From Leucobacter exalbidus (GTDB lineage: Bacteria > Actinomycetota > Actinomycetes > Actinomycetales > Microbacteriaceae): DNA of 64,000 nt. A model generated the notes under the pieces. It saw only the letters and a program-made list of their open reading frames with translations, was not told the origin of the DNA and did not search any database. Of this stretch, positions 26,661 to 34,977 are shown piece by piece (position 1 is the first letter of the stretch; each line of letters opens with the position of its first letter). The stretch covers positions 744,001 to 808,000 of the forward strand of contig NZ_JAFIDA010000001.1 of NCBI RefSeq assembly GCF_017834145.1. Reading direction: 5' to 3'. Both the position numbers and the translations under genes were made by a program.

Positions 26661-27398
26661 ATGATCGAAATCAGTAATCTTGTCAAACGCCACGGCTCCC
26701 GGGCGGTCGTTGACAACGTCAGTTTCTCTGCTTTGCCAGGACGAGTGACGGGGCTTCTGGGCCCAAACGGGGCGGGCAAGAGCTCGACGATGCGCATCCT
26801 CCTCGGCCTCGACCGCGCAACCTCGGGGAGCGCGCTGATCGATGGCGTGCCTTATCGTGCGCTTCAACGGCCGTTGTGGAAGGTCGGCGCGATGTTGGAT
26901 GGCCCCGGTGCGAACAAGGGCCGTACCGCCCGCGCGCATCTGAGGTGGGTCGCGCAGTCCAACGCGATCCCCACGCGGCGAGTGGACGAGGTGCTCGAGT
27001 TGACCGGCCTACGGGATGCCGACAAGGTACGGATCGGCGGCTTCTCTCTTGGTATGGGGCAACGCCTTGGCATCGCGGCCGCGCTTCTGGGCAACCCGAG
27101 AGTTCTTGTGTTGGACGAGCCCACGAACGGTCTGGACCCTGATGGGATTCGCTGGACTCGGCAGTTCCTGCGGTCGCTTGCGGAGGAAGGCCGAGCAGTC
27201 CTCGTCTCAAGCCATCTGATGAGTGAGATGGAAGAGACAGCCGACGACTTCGTCATCATCGCCCGAGGCAAGGTCCTCGCATCGGGCACCACCACTGAAG
27301 TGAAGGGCGAACACCGCACTTTGGAAGACGCGTTCTTCGCTCTCACCGAGAACCAGGCCGACTACCGCGCCACCGGCACTGAGGGGTGGGGACGATGA
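26661..27398 (+). CDS. ABC transporter ATP-binding subunit (BcrA-like)
   Basis: 245 aa. Walker A in LLGPNGAGKSSTMR, signature in FSLGMGQRLGIAAAL, Walker B in RVLVLDEPTNGLDPDG and the switch His in VLVSSHLMSEMEE. Drives the two permeases that follow; its stop overlaps the next start. The arrangement of an ATPase, two six-helix permeases and an adjoining two-component system matches bacteriocin/bacitracin-type self-protection exporters, though substrate cannot be read from sequence. Confidence 0.9.
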   Translation: MIEISNLVKRHGSRAVVDNVSFSALPGRVTGLLGPNGAGKSSTMRILLGLDRATSGSALIDGVPYRALQRPLWKVGAMLDGPGANKGRTARAHLRWVAQSNAIPTRRVDEVLELTGLRDADKVRIGGFSLGMGQRLGIAAALLGNPRVLVLDEPTNGLDPDGIRWTRQFLRSLAEEGRAVLVSSHLMSEMEETADDFVIIARGKVLASGTTTEVKGEHRTLEDAFFALTENQADYRATGTEGWGR

Positions 27399-28156
27399 GT
27401 GCACTTGCCCTGACACGCTCGGAGGCGACCAAATTCTTCAGCGCGACAACGATGTGGGTCCTCGCTCTGGTGACGATGCTCGCAACCTGGCCGATGGCTT
27501 GGACAAACGTGGCCTCCGGTGCTGACCTGCCGGCAGATGACCCTCGACTGTTCTCTGCCGAGCCCATCCCGATCAGCTACCAAGGCTTCGAGATGGCTGG
27601 CTTCGGATATGTCCTCGTTGTCGTGCTGGCTGCGCTGTGGGCGGGTAGTGAGTACGGCGCTGGGAAACAGATCCGGACGACACTTTTGGCGACTCCGCAG
27701 CGGCTGCGTGTGTTCATCGTGAAGACCGTACTGCTTGCCTGCGCGGTCGCAGTGATCGGATTTCTCACTATGTGGGGCACCATCGTCATCACCCACGCCG
27801 CCGGCAACGCCGGGATCGACCCGTGGGCACTGACCCCCGCGATCTGGGCGAACATCGGCGGCGTAACCCTGGCCTGGATACTTACTGCACTCATCGCGTT
27901 CGCCGTCGGCGTTCTTGCCCGTACCGCGATCCTGCCACTCATTCTCGTCATCCCCCTGGTCATCGGAATCGGCGATTTCCTAGCTGGATTTTGGGAAGGC
28001 GCGAAGTACCTGCCGGTCGCTGCGGGGGCTGCGCTCTACAGTGACACGTCTACAGGAATCCACCTCGGTTCTGTCGCTGGTGGGCTGGTTCAGGCCACAT
28101 GGGCTCTCGCTTTGCTGACGGTGGCGGCGGTTTCCTTCGTCCGCCGTGACATGTGA
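27395..28156 (+). CDS. ABC-2 type permease 1
   Basis: 253 aa from ATG 27395, overlapping the ATPase stop (ATGA). About six hydrophobic segments, including YVLVVVLAALWAGSEYGAG, VFIVKTVLLACAVAVIGFL and LPLILVIPLVIGIGDFLA. The GSEYGAGKQIRTTLLATPQR stretch after the second helix is typical of BcrB/NatB-like permeases. Pairs with the next gene, with which it shares the GTEYxxxxxRTTLLATP-type segment, suggesting duplication. Confidence 0.85.
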   Translation: MSALALTRSEATKFFSATTMWVLALVTMLATWPMAWTNVASGADLPADDPRLFSAEPIPISYQGFEMAGFGYVLVVVLAALWAGSEYGAGKQIRTTLLATPQRLRVFIVKTVLLACAVAVIGFLTMWGTIVITHAAGNAGIDPWALTPAIWANIGGVTLAWILTALIAFAVGVLARTAILPLILVIPLVIGIGDFLAGFWEGAKYLPVAAGAALYSDTSTGIHLGSVAGGLVQATWALALLTVAAVSFVRRDM

Positions 28157-28166
28157 GGCGCAGCTC

Positions 28167-28910
28167 ATGATCCACGTACTCATCGCCGAACTGACCAAGA
28201 CATTTACGCTGCGCAGCATCCAGGCCACTCTGGCCGCGGCGCTCGTCATCCCACCCGCACTTGCGCTGACATCCGGTCTCGCGTTCGACCCGTTGGCACC
28301 CGCCGCCGCAGCGTTCCCCATCGAGTCTCACGGGTTCGAGACGGCAGGTTTTGGGCAGCCTCTCGTGATCCTTCTCGCCGCACTCATTACTGGCACCGAG
28401 TACCTTGACGGACAGCTTCGAACGACACTGCTGGCCACGCCCGGCCGAGGCCGGGTACTCGCCACGAAGTTTGCTGTCATCGCGGCACTGTCAGCGATGA
28501 TCGGCCTCATCAGCACGAGCGCTGCCGTCTTGGTGAAACATGCTGCCCTCGGTGAGTACGGACTGTCGGTTGGCATGTTCACGACCGAGATGGTCTGGAA
28601 TATTCTGAGCGTCGCAGTCAACTACGCACTCATTGCGCTCATCGCTGCCTCGATCACGATCCTTGCGAGAAGCTTGATCGTCACCCTCGTCGTGCTTGTC
28701 CCTCTTGTGCTCGGTCTCACCATCTCCCTGCTTGGCGCGGTACCCATACTGAAATATCTACCTGACCTGACGGGAATCCAGCTCCTCACTACATATCCCG
28801 GCATCGGCCTACTCGATCCCATATCTGGCGGACTTGTCATGGCAGGTTGGGCCGGCCTGCTATCGGGTGCCGCGTGGATCATATTTCGCACGCGCGACGC
28901 CAACGGGTAG
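28167..28910 (+). CDS. ABC-2 type permease 2
   Basis: 247 aa from ATG 28167, with GAGG about 9 nt upstream. ATG 28146 within the previous gene is the alternative. Same layout as permease 1, including ITGTEYLDGQLRTTLLATPG and six hydrophobic segments. Last gene of the two-component/ABC unit. Confidence 0.85.
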   Translation: MIHVLIAELTKTFTLRSIQATLAAALVIPPALALTSGLAFDPLAPAAAAFPIESHGFETAGFGQPLVILLAALITGTEYLDGQLRTTLLATPGRGRVLATKFAVIAALSAMIGLISTSAAVLVKHAALGEYGLSVGMFTTEMVWNILSVAVNYALIALIAASITILARSLIVTLVVLVPLVLGLTISLLGAVPILKYLPDLTGIQLLTTYPGIGLLDPISGGLVMAGWAGLLSGAAWIIFRTRDANG

Positions 28911-29458
28911 TGGGGTGAATGCATGAGCGGTCACCGCGCCACGGATCAAAGGGAACCTCGTCGCAGGGCTCAGGCAATCACAGATACAGGCGGCTTGTAG
29001 AGATCTCCTTAGCGAGACTCGAACCTGAAGTTGCCTTGGCACCGGGTCAATGCCACGGTGCCCGTCGGGCACCGTTCGAGTTCCGCACCACGAGTCCAGT
29101 CTCTCGCGAATTCACGTCCGGATACGGGGTGCACTTTGCGGAGGAAAATGTAGCTAGGTTGTTCCGTAGTGCGACCGAGTTACGCCACGGAACAACCTTT
29201 GTTATGGCCCCGTAACCTGCGACCCCGAGATAAGGACTAGAGCCAAAAGTCTCGCTGTTGAATTGCGTCTCCATGACACTCCCCATACTCGAACTTCGCC
29301 CCGTTACACTTTGCACCCCAACGTGCCGAAGAATTCAGGCACAACCCCGAGTGAGGTACCCGACCAGATATTGTCTGAAGAGGGTCGGCACTGCAAAGCG
29401 AGCTACGGTCACGTTGCAATATCGACCGAAGCGCCAAGAACATCAATGGGGAGAAATC
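28911..29458. other. Gene-poor stretch before the AAA_13 gene
   Basis: About 550 bp without a convincing gene; open frames here lack coding character. It holds a perfect 12-bp inverted repeat, AGGTTGTTCCGT (29156-29167) and ACGGAACAACCT (29187-29198), which could be a terminator for the exporter operon or a protein-binding site. A minus-strand GGTTCGAGTCTC at about 29011-29022 recalls a tRNA T-arm, but no cloverleaf can be built around it. Confidence 0.4.
29156..29198. repeat. Perfect 12-bp inverted repeat
   Basis: Arms AGGTTGTTCCGT and ACGGAACAACCT separated by 19 bp, followed by TTGTTA. Located between the exporter unit and the PrrC/RloC-like gene. Confidence 0.6.
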
Positions 29459-31750
29459 GTGGAAATTGAGTCAATCACCGTCCAGGCCGACTATTGCTTC
29501 GGAGAGCAACCACTACGGCTCGGTGACCTCAAGAAGGTCAACTTCATCTTCGCACCAAATGGCGCAGGCAAGTCAACAATCTCAAGCATGCTGGCCAGAC
29601 AGCCAAGTGATGCGGCCCAAAGAGCGACCTGGGATGTAGCACGTACGAATCTTCCGATTCGAGTGTTCAACGAGGCTTACCGATCACGAGTTCTTACCGA
29701 GCGAGTTAATGGCATATTCACTATGGGAGACACATCAAAGACGATTAATGACGAAATCGACGCGCTGAAAGACGAAATCAGGGATCGCACCAGCAAACGC
29801 AACCAGTGGCGCATAGAGATTGGTCCAGGATCCGACGACAAGGCCCCGAAAGGCCTGCTTGGGGACATAGAAAACTACCGAGTCGCTGCTCGCAAATCGA
29901 TCTTCAGTGCTCACAAAGATATTGACGAATCTGTAGTTCCTCTAGTTTTCGAGGGATTTCGAAACAATCAAGACAAGTTCTTTAACGAGGCGCGCAAACG
30001 TTTCGGCGAGATACAGTCCTTAAACTCAGAAGTTGACTGGGAGCCGATCAAGACACGCGCCCAAAGCTTGAGCAGCGGCAAAAAGATACGTGTGAGTCTC
30101 CCCGACATTACGACGGTCAGTTTGATATCTGCGGACGATGTCGCCGAGGTTTCCAGCAAGAGCTCGCACGGCCAAGGTGGAAAGTTCGCAGAACTCATCC
30201 AGCATCTAAAGAACGAAGACTGGGTCAGTAAGGGTCGAGACTACGTAGATGAAGCGCAAGGGAAGTGCCCGTTTTGTCAGAACCAAGCACCTGCAAATCT
30301 CGAGCATGACTTAGCTCAGTATTTCGAGGGCGGGTTCGATGCGGCACTTCAAGGTTCACTCAAGATTGAAAGCGCTGTAAAACTTGTCGCTGCAAAGCTC
30401 GAGGGTGAGATCTCCGCGTTAGAAATTGCGTTGAGCGAGGATACGGAGGTCGAGGAAGAGGAATTCAGTCCTGCGATCTCGCGTGTTCGCGAAGCCGCGA
30501 AGCTCCTTCTCGCTGAACTGCGAGAGAGAAGCGCACACCCGACACAGCCGATCACTGTTTCTGATGTGGATGGTGTTGTATCTGAACTTGCGAAGCTCGT
30601 TGATGATGAGAACGAGAAGATCGAGCAACACAAACAGATCGTTGAGAATGCCAGCGTCGAGCGCGGCAAACTCGTCGCCGACGGGTGGGTGGCGTTCCTG
30701 TCTGGCACCGCCGTTAGCAACGAGCTGAAAAAGTTAAACGGGATTGAAGCAAAAAAGCAAAAGGAAATCACCGGGCTGCGGACCAAAATTACGGAAAGCG
30801 AGCACGAGGACGCTCTAGCAAATCCGAAGATAGACGACCTTCAAAAATCTATTTCCAACACGAGCGATGTCGCCGACAAGATCAACAAGCTACTCAAAGC
30901 GATGGGTTTCCACCGCTTCAGCCTAAGCAGCGCCGGTGATTCCAGCGGTGGCTATCGGATAGTCCGCGAAGATGGCAGCCCTGCATTTGATTCTCTCTCC
31001 GAAGGCGAGAAGTCCTTCATTTGCTTCGCCTATTTTTGGGAATCACTCTTCGGTAGCGAAGTGGCCAGCGGCGTACCTGAAGATGTTGTGGCCGTCATAG
31101 ACGATCCGATCTCCAGCCTAGACAGCGACGCCCTTTTCATGATCGCCGCGTACATCCGCGATGCCGCGAATCTAGCCATAAAGGGAACCACCAATCTCCG
31201 CCAACTCATTGTTTTGACGCACAACACACAGTTTCATCATGAGGCTGCCTACACTGCAGATCGGAAATCGAAACAACGCCGTTATTTCAGGCTTGTGAAG
31301 GATCTGGATGGGTTCACCACAGTCCGTGACGACGAATACAAATCCAAGATCCGCGGTAGCTATCCCCTTCTCTGGCATTCAGTTGTTGAGGCTGCGCAAA
31401 CCGAAGACGAATCAGATTTGGTACGTGTTGGCGTATTCAATATCGTCAGAAGAATTCTCGAAGGGTACTTCAAGACAATAGGAAACGTAAAGGATTTTGA
31501 TCGGCCCAGCAACGCATCACCGATCGAAGAGCGAGTGGTTTCCCAGTTTCATGTCTGGGCTAACTCAGGGTCGCACACCATCGCGGACGACATAGACCAG
31601 ACGATTGACGTCGGACGCACTAAAGACTTCCTCAGGCTGTTTAAGCAGTATTTCGACGTTCAGGGCCATGGGGCTCACTTCGACATGATGGTGGTAGCAA
31701 GTGATGGTGAGAGTCTCTTGGAGTCGGATCAGCTGTTTGCTCGGTTATGA
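29459..31750 (+). CDS. PrrC/RloC-like AAA ATPase, candidate anticodon nuclease
   Basis: 763 aa from GTG 29459, with GGGGAG about 5 nt upstream; the frame stays open upstream but without a ribosome site. Parts: Walker A FAPNGAGKST (residues 31-40), a long coiled insertion with one CPFC pair (Cys270, Cys273) like a zinc hook, the ABC signature LSEGEKSFICFAYF (about 518), Walker B VVAVIDDPISSLDSD (about 543), LTHNTQFHHEA, and a C-terminal part with RRILEGYF and SGSHTIADD. PrrC and RloC are stress-activated anticodon nucleases whose active site uses Arg-x3-Glu and a distal His; RRILE followed by His 30-38 residues later fits that layout. No restriction-modification genes are adjacent. Confidence 0.8.
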   Translation: MEIESITVQADYCFGEQPLRLGDLKKVNFIFAPNGAGKSTISSMLARQPSDAAQRATWDVARTNLPIRVFNEAYRSRVLTERVNGIFTMGDTSKTINDEIDALKDEIRDRTSKRNQWRIEIGPGSDDKAPKGLLGDIENYRVAARKSIFSAHKDIDESVVPLVFEGFRNNQDKFFNEARKRFGEIQSLNSEVDWEPIKTRAQSLSSGKKIRVSLPDITTVSLISADDVAEVSSKSSHGQGGKFAELIQHLKNEDWVSKGRDYVDEAQGKCPFCQNQAPANLEHDLAQYFEGGFDAALQGSLKIESAVKLVAAKLEGEISALEIALSEDTEVEEEEFSPAISRVREAAKLLLAELRERSAHPTQPITVSDVDGVVSELAKLVDDENEKIEQHKQIVENASVERGKLVADGWVAFLSGTAVSNELKKLNGIEAKKQKEITGLRTKITESEHEDALANPKIDDLQKSISNTSDVADKINKLLKAMGFHRFSLSSAGDSSGGYRIVREDGSPAFDSLSEGEKSFICFAYFWESLFGSEVASGVPEDVVAVIDDPISSLDSDALFMIAAYIRDAANLAIKGTTNLRQLIVLTHNTQFHHEAAYTADRKSKQRRYFRLVKDLDGFTTVRDDEYKSKIRGSYPLLWHSVVEAAQTEDESDLVRVGVFNIVRRILEGYFKTIGNVKDFDRPSNASPIEERVVSQFHVWANSGSHTIADDIDQTIDVGRTKDFLRLFKQYFDVQGHGAHFDMMVVASDGESLLESDQLFARL

Positions 31751-31958
31751 AAATTCCGACTGGCCCCTAGCGCTGCATGAAGTAAACAGAAATGCCCGGA
31801 ATACCAACCTCCCGAGGGTACCCATGTCGATCGTCCGTGACCTCATCAGGCTTTGCGTTCCTTGGTTGTGTGCAGTTCGCCGACGTCGTAGTTGACGGCG
31901 TCTCAAATCGCGCAGAAGTCGCACCGGGCGCGGGTGCACCCATTGTCGTCGCGTTGGG

Positions 31959-31989
31959 TTGACCTTGACACAGTGACAAGGTCTTCAAT
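31959..31989 (+). promoter_or_regulatory. MerR-type promoter with 19-bp spacer and operator
   Basis: TTGACC (31959-31964) and TTCAAT (31984-31989) are separated by 19 bp rather than 17, and a palindrome GACCTTG...CAAGGTC (31961-31983) fills the spacer. This over-long spacer with a dyad is the hallmark of promoters that MerR-family proteins twist into activity. A MerR-family gene lies two genes downstream. Confidence 0.75.
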
Positions 31990-32009
31990 AGATGTAGGAG
32001 GTGGTTGCA

Positions 32010-32681
32010 ATGACCCAAATAGGAATAGAAGAGTCGGCTTCAAAGCTGAGGAACGCTTTGGAAGCGTCTGCCTCGTCGGTGAGGCTACAGGCGGCTCTCA
32101 CAGCGGGGAGCGCCCCGACCCCGGGCTACATCGACGTGCTGATTGACCGGTGCGCGATCGAACCGGACTTCTATGTGCGTGACATGCTGACGTGGGCACT
32201 GATCCGCAATGACGCGTCGGCAGTGGCCGAACGGCTGCTAACGGAGCTAGGCTCCGACGTCACACAAGCGCGGGCCCAGGCCCTTCATACTCTATCGAAG
32301 CTTGGACACCCTGACACTTGGCCCGCAATCACCTCGGCGCTCTTGCAGGACGAGGATGACGAGGTCGCTCGCGCCGCGTGGCGCACGGCTGCCGGATTGG
32401 TTCCCTCTGGCGGAGAAGCTGATCTGGCCGAGACTTTGTCAACGCAGTTCAACCGTGGAGATCGGGAGGTTCAGCTGAGCCTCAGCCGCGCGTTCGCCGC
32501 TTTGGGAGAGGGCGCGACGGCGGTCGTCGAGCGAGCAACGACCGACTCTGACACAGGGGTGCGTGCGCATGCGCTGGCAACCGAAATACTCATGCAAGAT
32601 CCTGACGAAGCGTTCGATGCCGCGATTGCAGAAGCACGTCGAGTCGTTGCTCTTCGCGATTCGCCAGTTGTGAAGGATTGA
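32010..32681 (+). CDS. HEAT-repeat protein
   Basis: 223 aa from ATG 32010 with AGGAGGT 8 nt upstream. Made of repeated two-helix units: VRDMLTWALIRNDASAVAE, ARAQALHTLSKLGHPDTWP, VARAAWRTAAGLVPSGGE and VQLSLSRAFAALGEGATA. HEAT solenoids bind proteins or DNA. Followed after 4 bp by a MerR regulator that itself ends in HEAT-like repeats, so the two proteins may interact. Its promoter is the 19-bp-spacer site at 31959. Confidence 0.8.
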   Translation: MTQIGIEESASKLRNALEASASSVRLQAALTAGSAPTPGYIDVLIDRCAIEPDFYVRDMLTWALIRNDASAVAERLLTELGSDVTQARAQALHTLSKLGHPDTWPAITSALLQDEDDEVARAAWRTAAGLVPSGGEADLAETLSTQFNRGDREVQLSLSRAFAALGEGATAVVERATTDSDTGVRAHALATEILMQDPDEAFDAAIAEARRVVALRDSPVVKD

Positions 32682-32685
32682 GCGG

Positions 32686-33678
32686 ATGCTTATCGGCGAG
32701 GTCTCCGAGCAGTCCGGGATCAGCGCCCGAATGCTACGTCACTACGACAAGATCGGGCTCGTATCGCCCACCGGACGGACGCACGGCGGGTATCGGCAGT
32801 ACTCAGAGCAAGACGTTCAACGCCTCTTCCACGTAGAGTGTCTCCGCTCTCTCGGATTGAATCTGCAAGAGGTCGCAAAAGCGCTCGGAGACCTCGCGTT
32901 CGATCCGGCACCCTTGGTCGAACAGATGATCACCCGCACACGCACCCGCGTTGCCGAAGAGGAGGAGCTGCTGCGCAGACTAAACCAGGTACACAGGAGC
33001 AGCCCCGCCGCATGGTCCGACGTGCTGCGCACCATCGGACTGGTGCGAGGACTCGAAGTCGACGACCCGTCAGCGCGACAACGCCTCGCCCTTGCGCTAA
33101 CCGGCGAGGGGCAAGCGGACGTCCCGTCCCTCACCGAAGCAGCGCTGAGCGAACTCGATCCCAACGCTGCGGGTGCTCTCTACTGGGCAATCGCGCGGAA
33201 CGGTGATAAGGCAATCCCGATTCTTGCGGAGGCATTGAGCTCACCTGACGCCGGGCGACGAGGCCGCGCAGTCGAGGCACTGGAGAAGATTAACTCCCCC
33301 CGTGCTCTCGCTGCGCTTGGCGACGCCTTCCAACACTCCGACCCGTTGGTTAGCGGGCGAGCCGTGCTCGCACGCGGCACCCGCGGTGACACGGATGTCA
33401 TTCCCGATCTGGTCGCCCTCATCATCGATGGCCGCTACGACATCGAAGCCGCGGATGCCCTTGGCGTGCTGGCAGCAGAGGACAGTTGTGCGGATGGCAT
33501 TGTTCGTGCGATTGTCGCCGGACTTTCAGAAGCACCAGTCGCCGCTCGCCAACGCTTGACGGCTACACTCGCGGAGATTCCCGGGTCGGCGGCTGAAGCT
33601 ACGCTCACCGCCCTCGTCAATGACTCTGACCGCGGCGTCGCTCTGACCGCGACCTCCGTCGTCCGCGCGCGCCGATGA
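32686..33678 (+). CDS. MerR regulator fused to HEAT-like repeats
   Basis: 330 aa. N-terminal MerR winged helix MLIGEVSEQSGISARMLRHY and YDKIGLVSPTGRTHGGYRQY, then the dimerisation helix (LLRRLNQVHRSSP). From about residue 120 to the end there are HEAT-like units, e.g. ALYWAIARNGDKAIPILAEA and GRRGRAVEALEKINSPRALA. No metal-binding Cys. It probably acts on the palindrome at 31961-31983. The effector domain being a solenoid suggests sensing through a protein or large molecule. Confidence 0.85.
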   Translation: MLIGEVSEQSGISARMLRHYDKIGLVSPTGRTHGGYRQYSEQDVQRLFHVECLRSLGLNLQEVAKALGDLAFDPAPLVEQMITRTRTRVAEEEELLRRLNQVHRSSPAAWSDVLRTIGLVRGLEVDDPSARQRLALALTGEGQADVPSLTEAALSELDPNAAGALYWAIARNGDKAIPILAEALSSPDAGRRGRAVEALEKINSPRALAALGDAFQHSDPLVSGRAVLARGTRGDTDVIPDLVALIIDGRYDIEAADALGVLAAEDSCADGIVRAIVAGLSEAPVAARQRLTATLAEIPGSAAEATLTALVNDSDRGVALTATSVVRARR

Positions 33679-33738
33679 GAACCTCATATGTGCGTCCGCA
33701 ACCCGACCGGCTTATGGGAGACATGGGAACATTCTGGA

Positions 33739-34485
33739 ATGCCTACCTTTGACCTTCGTCCGTTAACGGCCGGACAAGTGGAATTGCATGACGCTCGACG
33801 GAAACGCCGCTGGACCGTCGACCTAGAACCTTTTGCGATTGGGGCTGTCCCCGTCACCACCGCTCAATACGCGCAGCTGATGGGTAATAGAGAATCGGGT
33901 TCGGAATCGCCGCTGGTAGATATTACGTGGTTGGAAGCCATCAAGTTTTGCAATGCGGCCTCGATGAAAGAAGATCTTGCCCCTGCATACTTCTTCGAAG
34001 CAGACGAGGTGATTTGGCAGACCAACGCTTCTGGGTATCGGCTGCCCACCGAAGCCGAATGGGAATATGCGTGCCGAGCTGGCACTGTGGGGTCACAGTA
34101 TGGACCCCTCGATGCCATCGCTTGGACATCGAACGACAAGCTGGAGAACCCGAAAGAAGTTGGTCAAAAAGAGCCCAATGCATTCGGGCTTCGCGACACT
34201 CTTGGAAACGTCTGGGAATGGTGCTGGGATTTGCTAGATCCTGCCCGCTACGGAGATTACCGGGTCTTCCGAGGAGGAGGCTTTGCTGACAAGCCGTGGA
34301 GTGTCCGGGCCTCGACGCGCCGAGGCGGTGCACCTGGAATGAGCCACCCAGACCTTGGCCTGCGGTTGGCACGCGGTGCATATGATGATGCTCTGGCAGC
34401 TCAAGGATGGTCATCGGCGGCAGACTCTGAACGTGGAAAGATCGCTGGCATGCTGCCATCTGGATGGACACCTAGGCGACACTAA
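33739..34485 (+). CDS. SUMF1/FGE-fold protein lacking the active-site cysteines
   Basis: 248 aa from ATG 33739 (MPTFDLRPLT). An upstream ATG at 33688 would add 17 residues. Family motifs: VPVTTAQYAQLMGN, YRLPTEAEWEYACRAGT, NAFGLRDTLGNVWEWCWD, VFRGGGFADKPWSVRASTRR and LGLRLAR. True formylglycine-generating enzymes have a Cys pair just after the RGGS/W motif; here that segment has none, so sulfatase activation is unlikely. The fold is also used as a ligand-binding or ergothioneine-type module. No sulfatase gene is nearby. Confidence 0.82.
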   Translation: MPTFDLRPLTAGQVELHDARRKRRWTVDLEPFAIGAVPVTTAQYAQLMGNRESGSESPLVDITWLEAIKFCNAASMKEDLAPAYFFEADEVIWQTNASGYRLPTEAEWEYACRAGTVGSQYGPLDAIAWTSNDKLENPKEVGQKEPNAFGLRDTLGNVWEWCWDLLDPARYGDYRVFRGGGFADKPWSVRASTRRGGAPGMSHPDLGLRLARGAYDDALAAQGWSSAADSERGKIAGMLPSGWTPRRH

Positions 34486-34977
34486 TTCCAACCAGTTTCG
34501 GCCTGGTTACATCCGCTGTTATTGCTGTCCCGCGGGAGGGTCCCACCACGACACAATCGCTACCGAACGTCTCTCGACTAAAAGTTTCGTAGTTCCGGAG
34601 CCCGCATCTTTCCGTACGCCCCGCCCGACTTGATGCCCGATGAACGTGGCTCCACGGCAACACACTTATCGCCTCGAAACCCTAGATAAACAAGACATAT
34701 CGCCGCCGATTCACTGTGCGAGACCTATTCCTGCGCCCCACTGGCACGCCAGTTCTCATAACTATGCCTCGTAACCGACGGCGAATTCTCCAGTACCCAA
34801 CGTCGCTTAGGAGACACCCCGTGAGCTCTACAAACCGCGCCTCGTCGCGTTCAACAAACGGTCGTTCGATGATGCTTTTGAAGGGTGGTTAAAAACACCC
34901 ATTTCAGGCTCGCACGTCGTTCAACAACGGTAAGCTTTAAGCAATAACTGAACACGTTTATTGAACGGATCATTGTC
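34486..34977. other. Gene-free stretch with recombination-site-like repeats
   Basis: About 490 bp without a gene. Its right half holds GTTCAACAA-type repeats, described in the next entry, and its left half shows no structure I can name. Confidence 0.4.
34844..34966 (+). repeat. res-like repeats upstream of the serine-recombinase gene
   Basis: Three related 12-18-bp units: GTTCAACAAACGG at 34844-34861, GTTCAACAACGG at 34913-34930, and an inverted CGTTTATTGAAC at 34955-34966. Tn3-type resolvases bind three such dyads (res) immediately upstream of their own gene. Spacing is suggestive but subsites I-III are not resolved here. Confidence 0.45.

Noticed and set aside
29011-29025. Minus-strand GGTTCGAGTCTC resembling a tRNA T-arm
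   Set aside because: No matching acceptor, D- or anticodon arms can be built at tRNA distance, so it is not reported as a tRNA.
28919-29215. Open frame of 98 codons after the exporter genes
   Set aside because: No family resemblance, contains the inverted repeat, and the composition is not coding-like.
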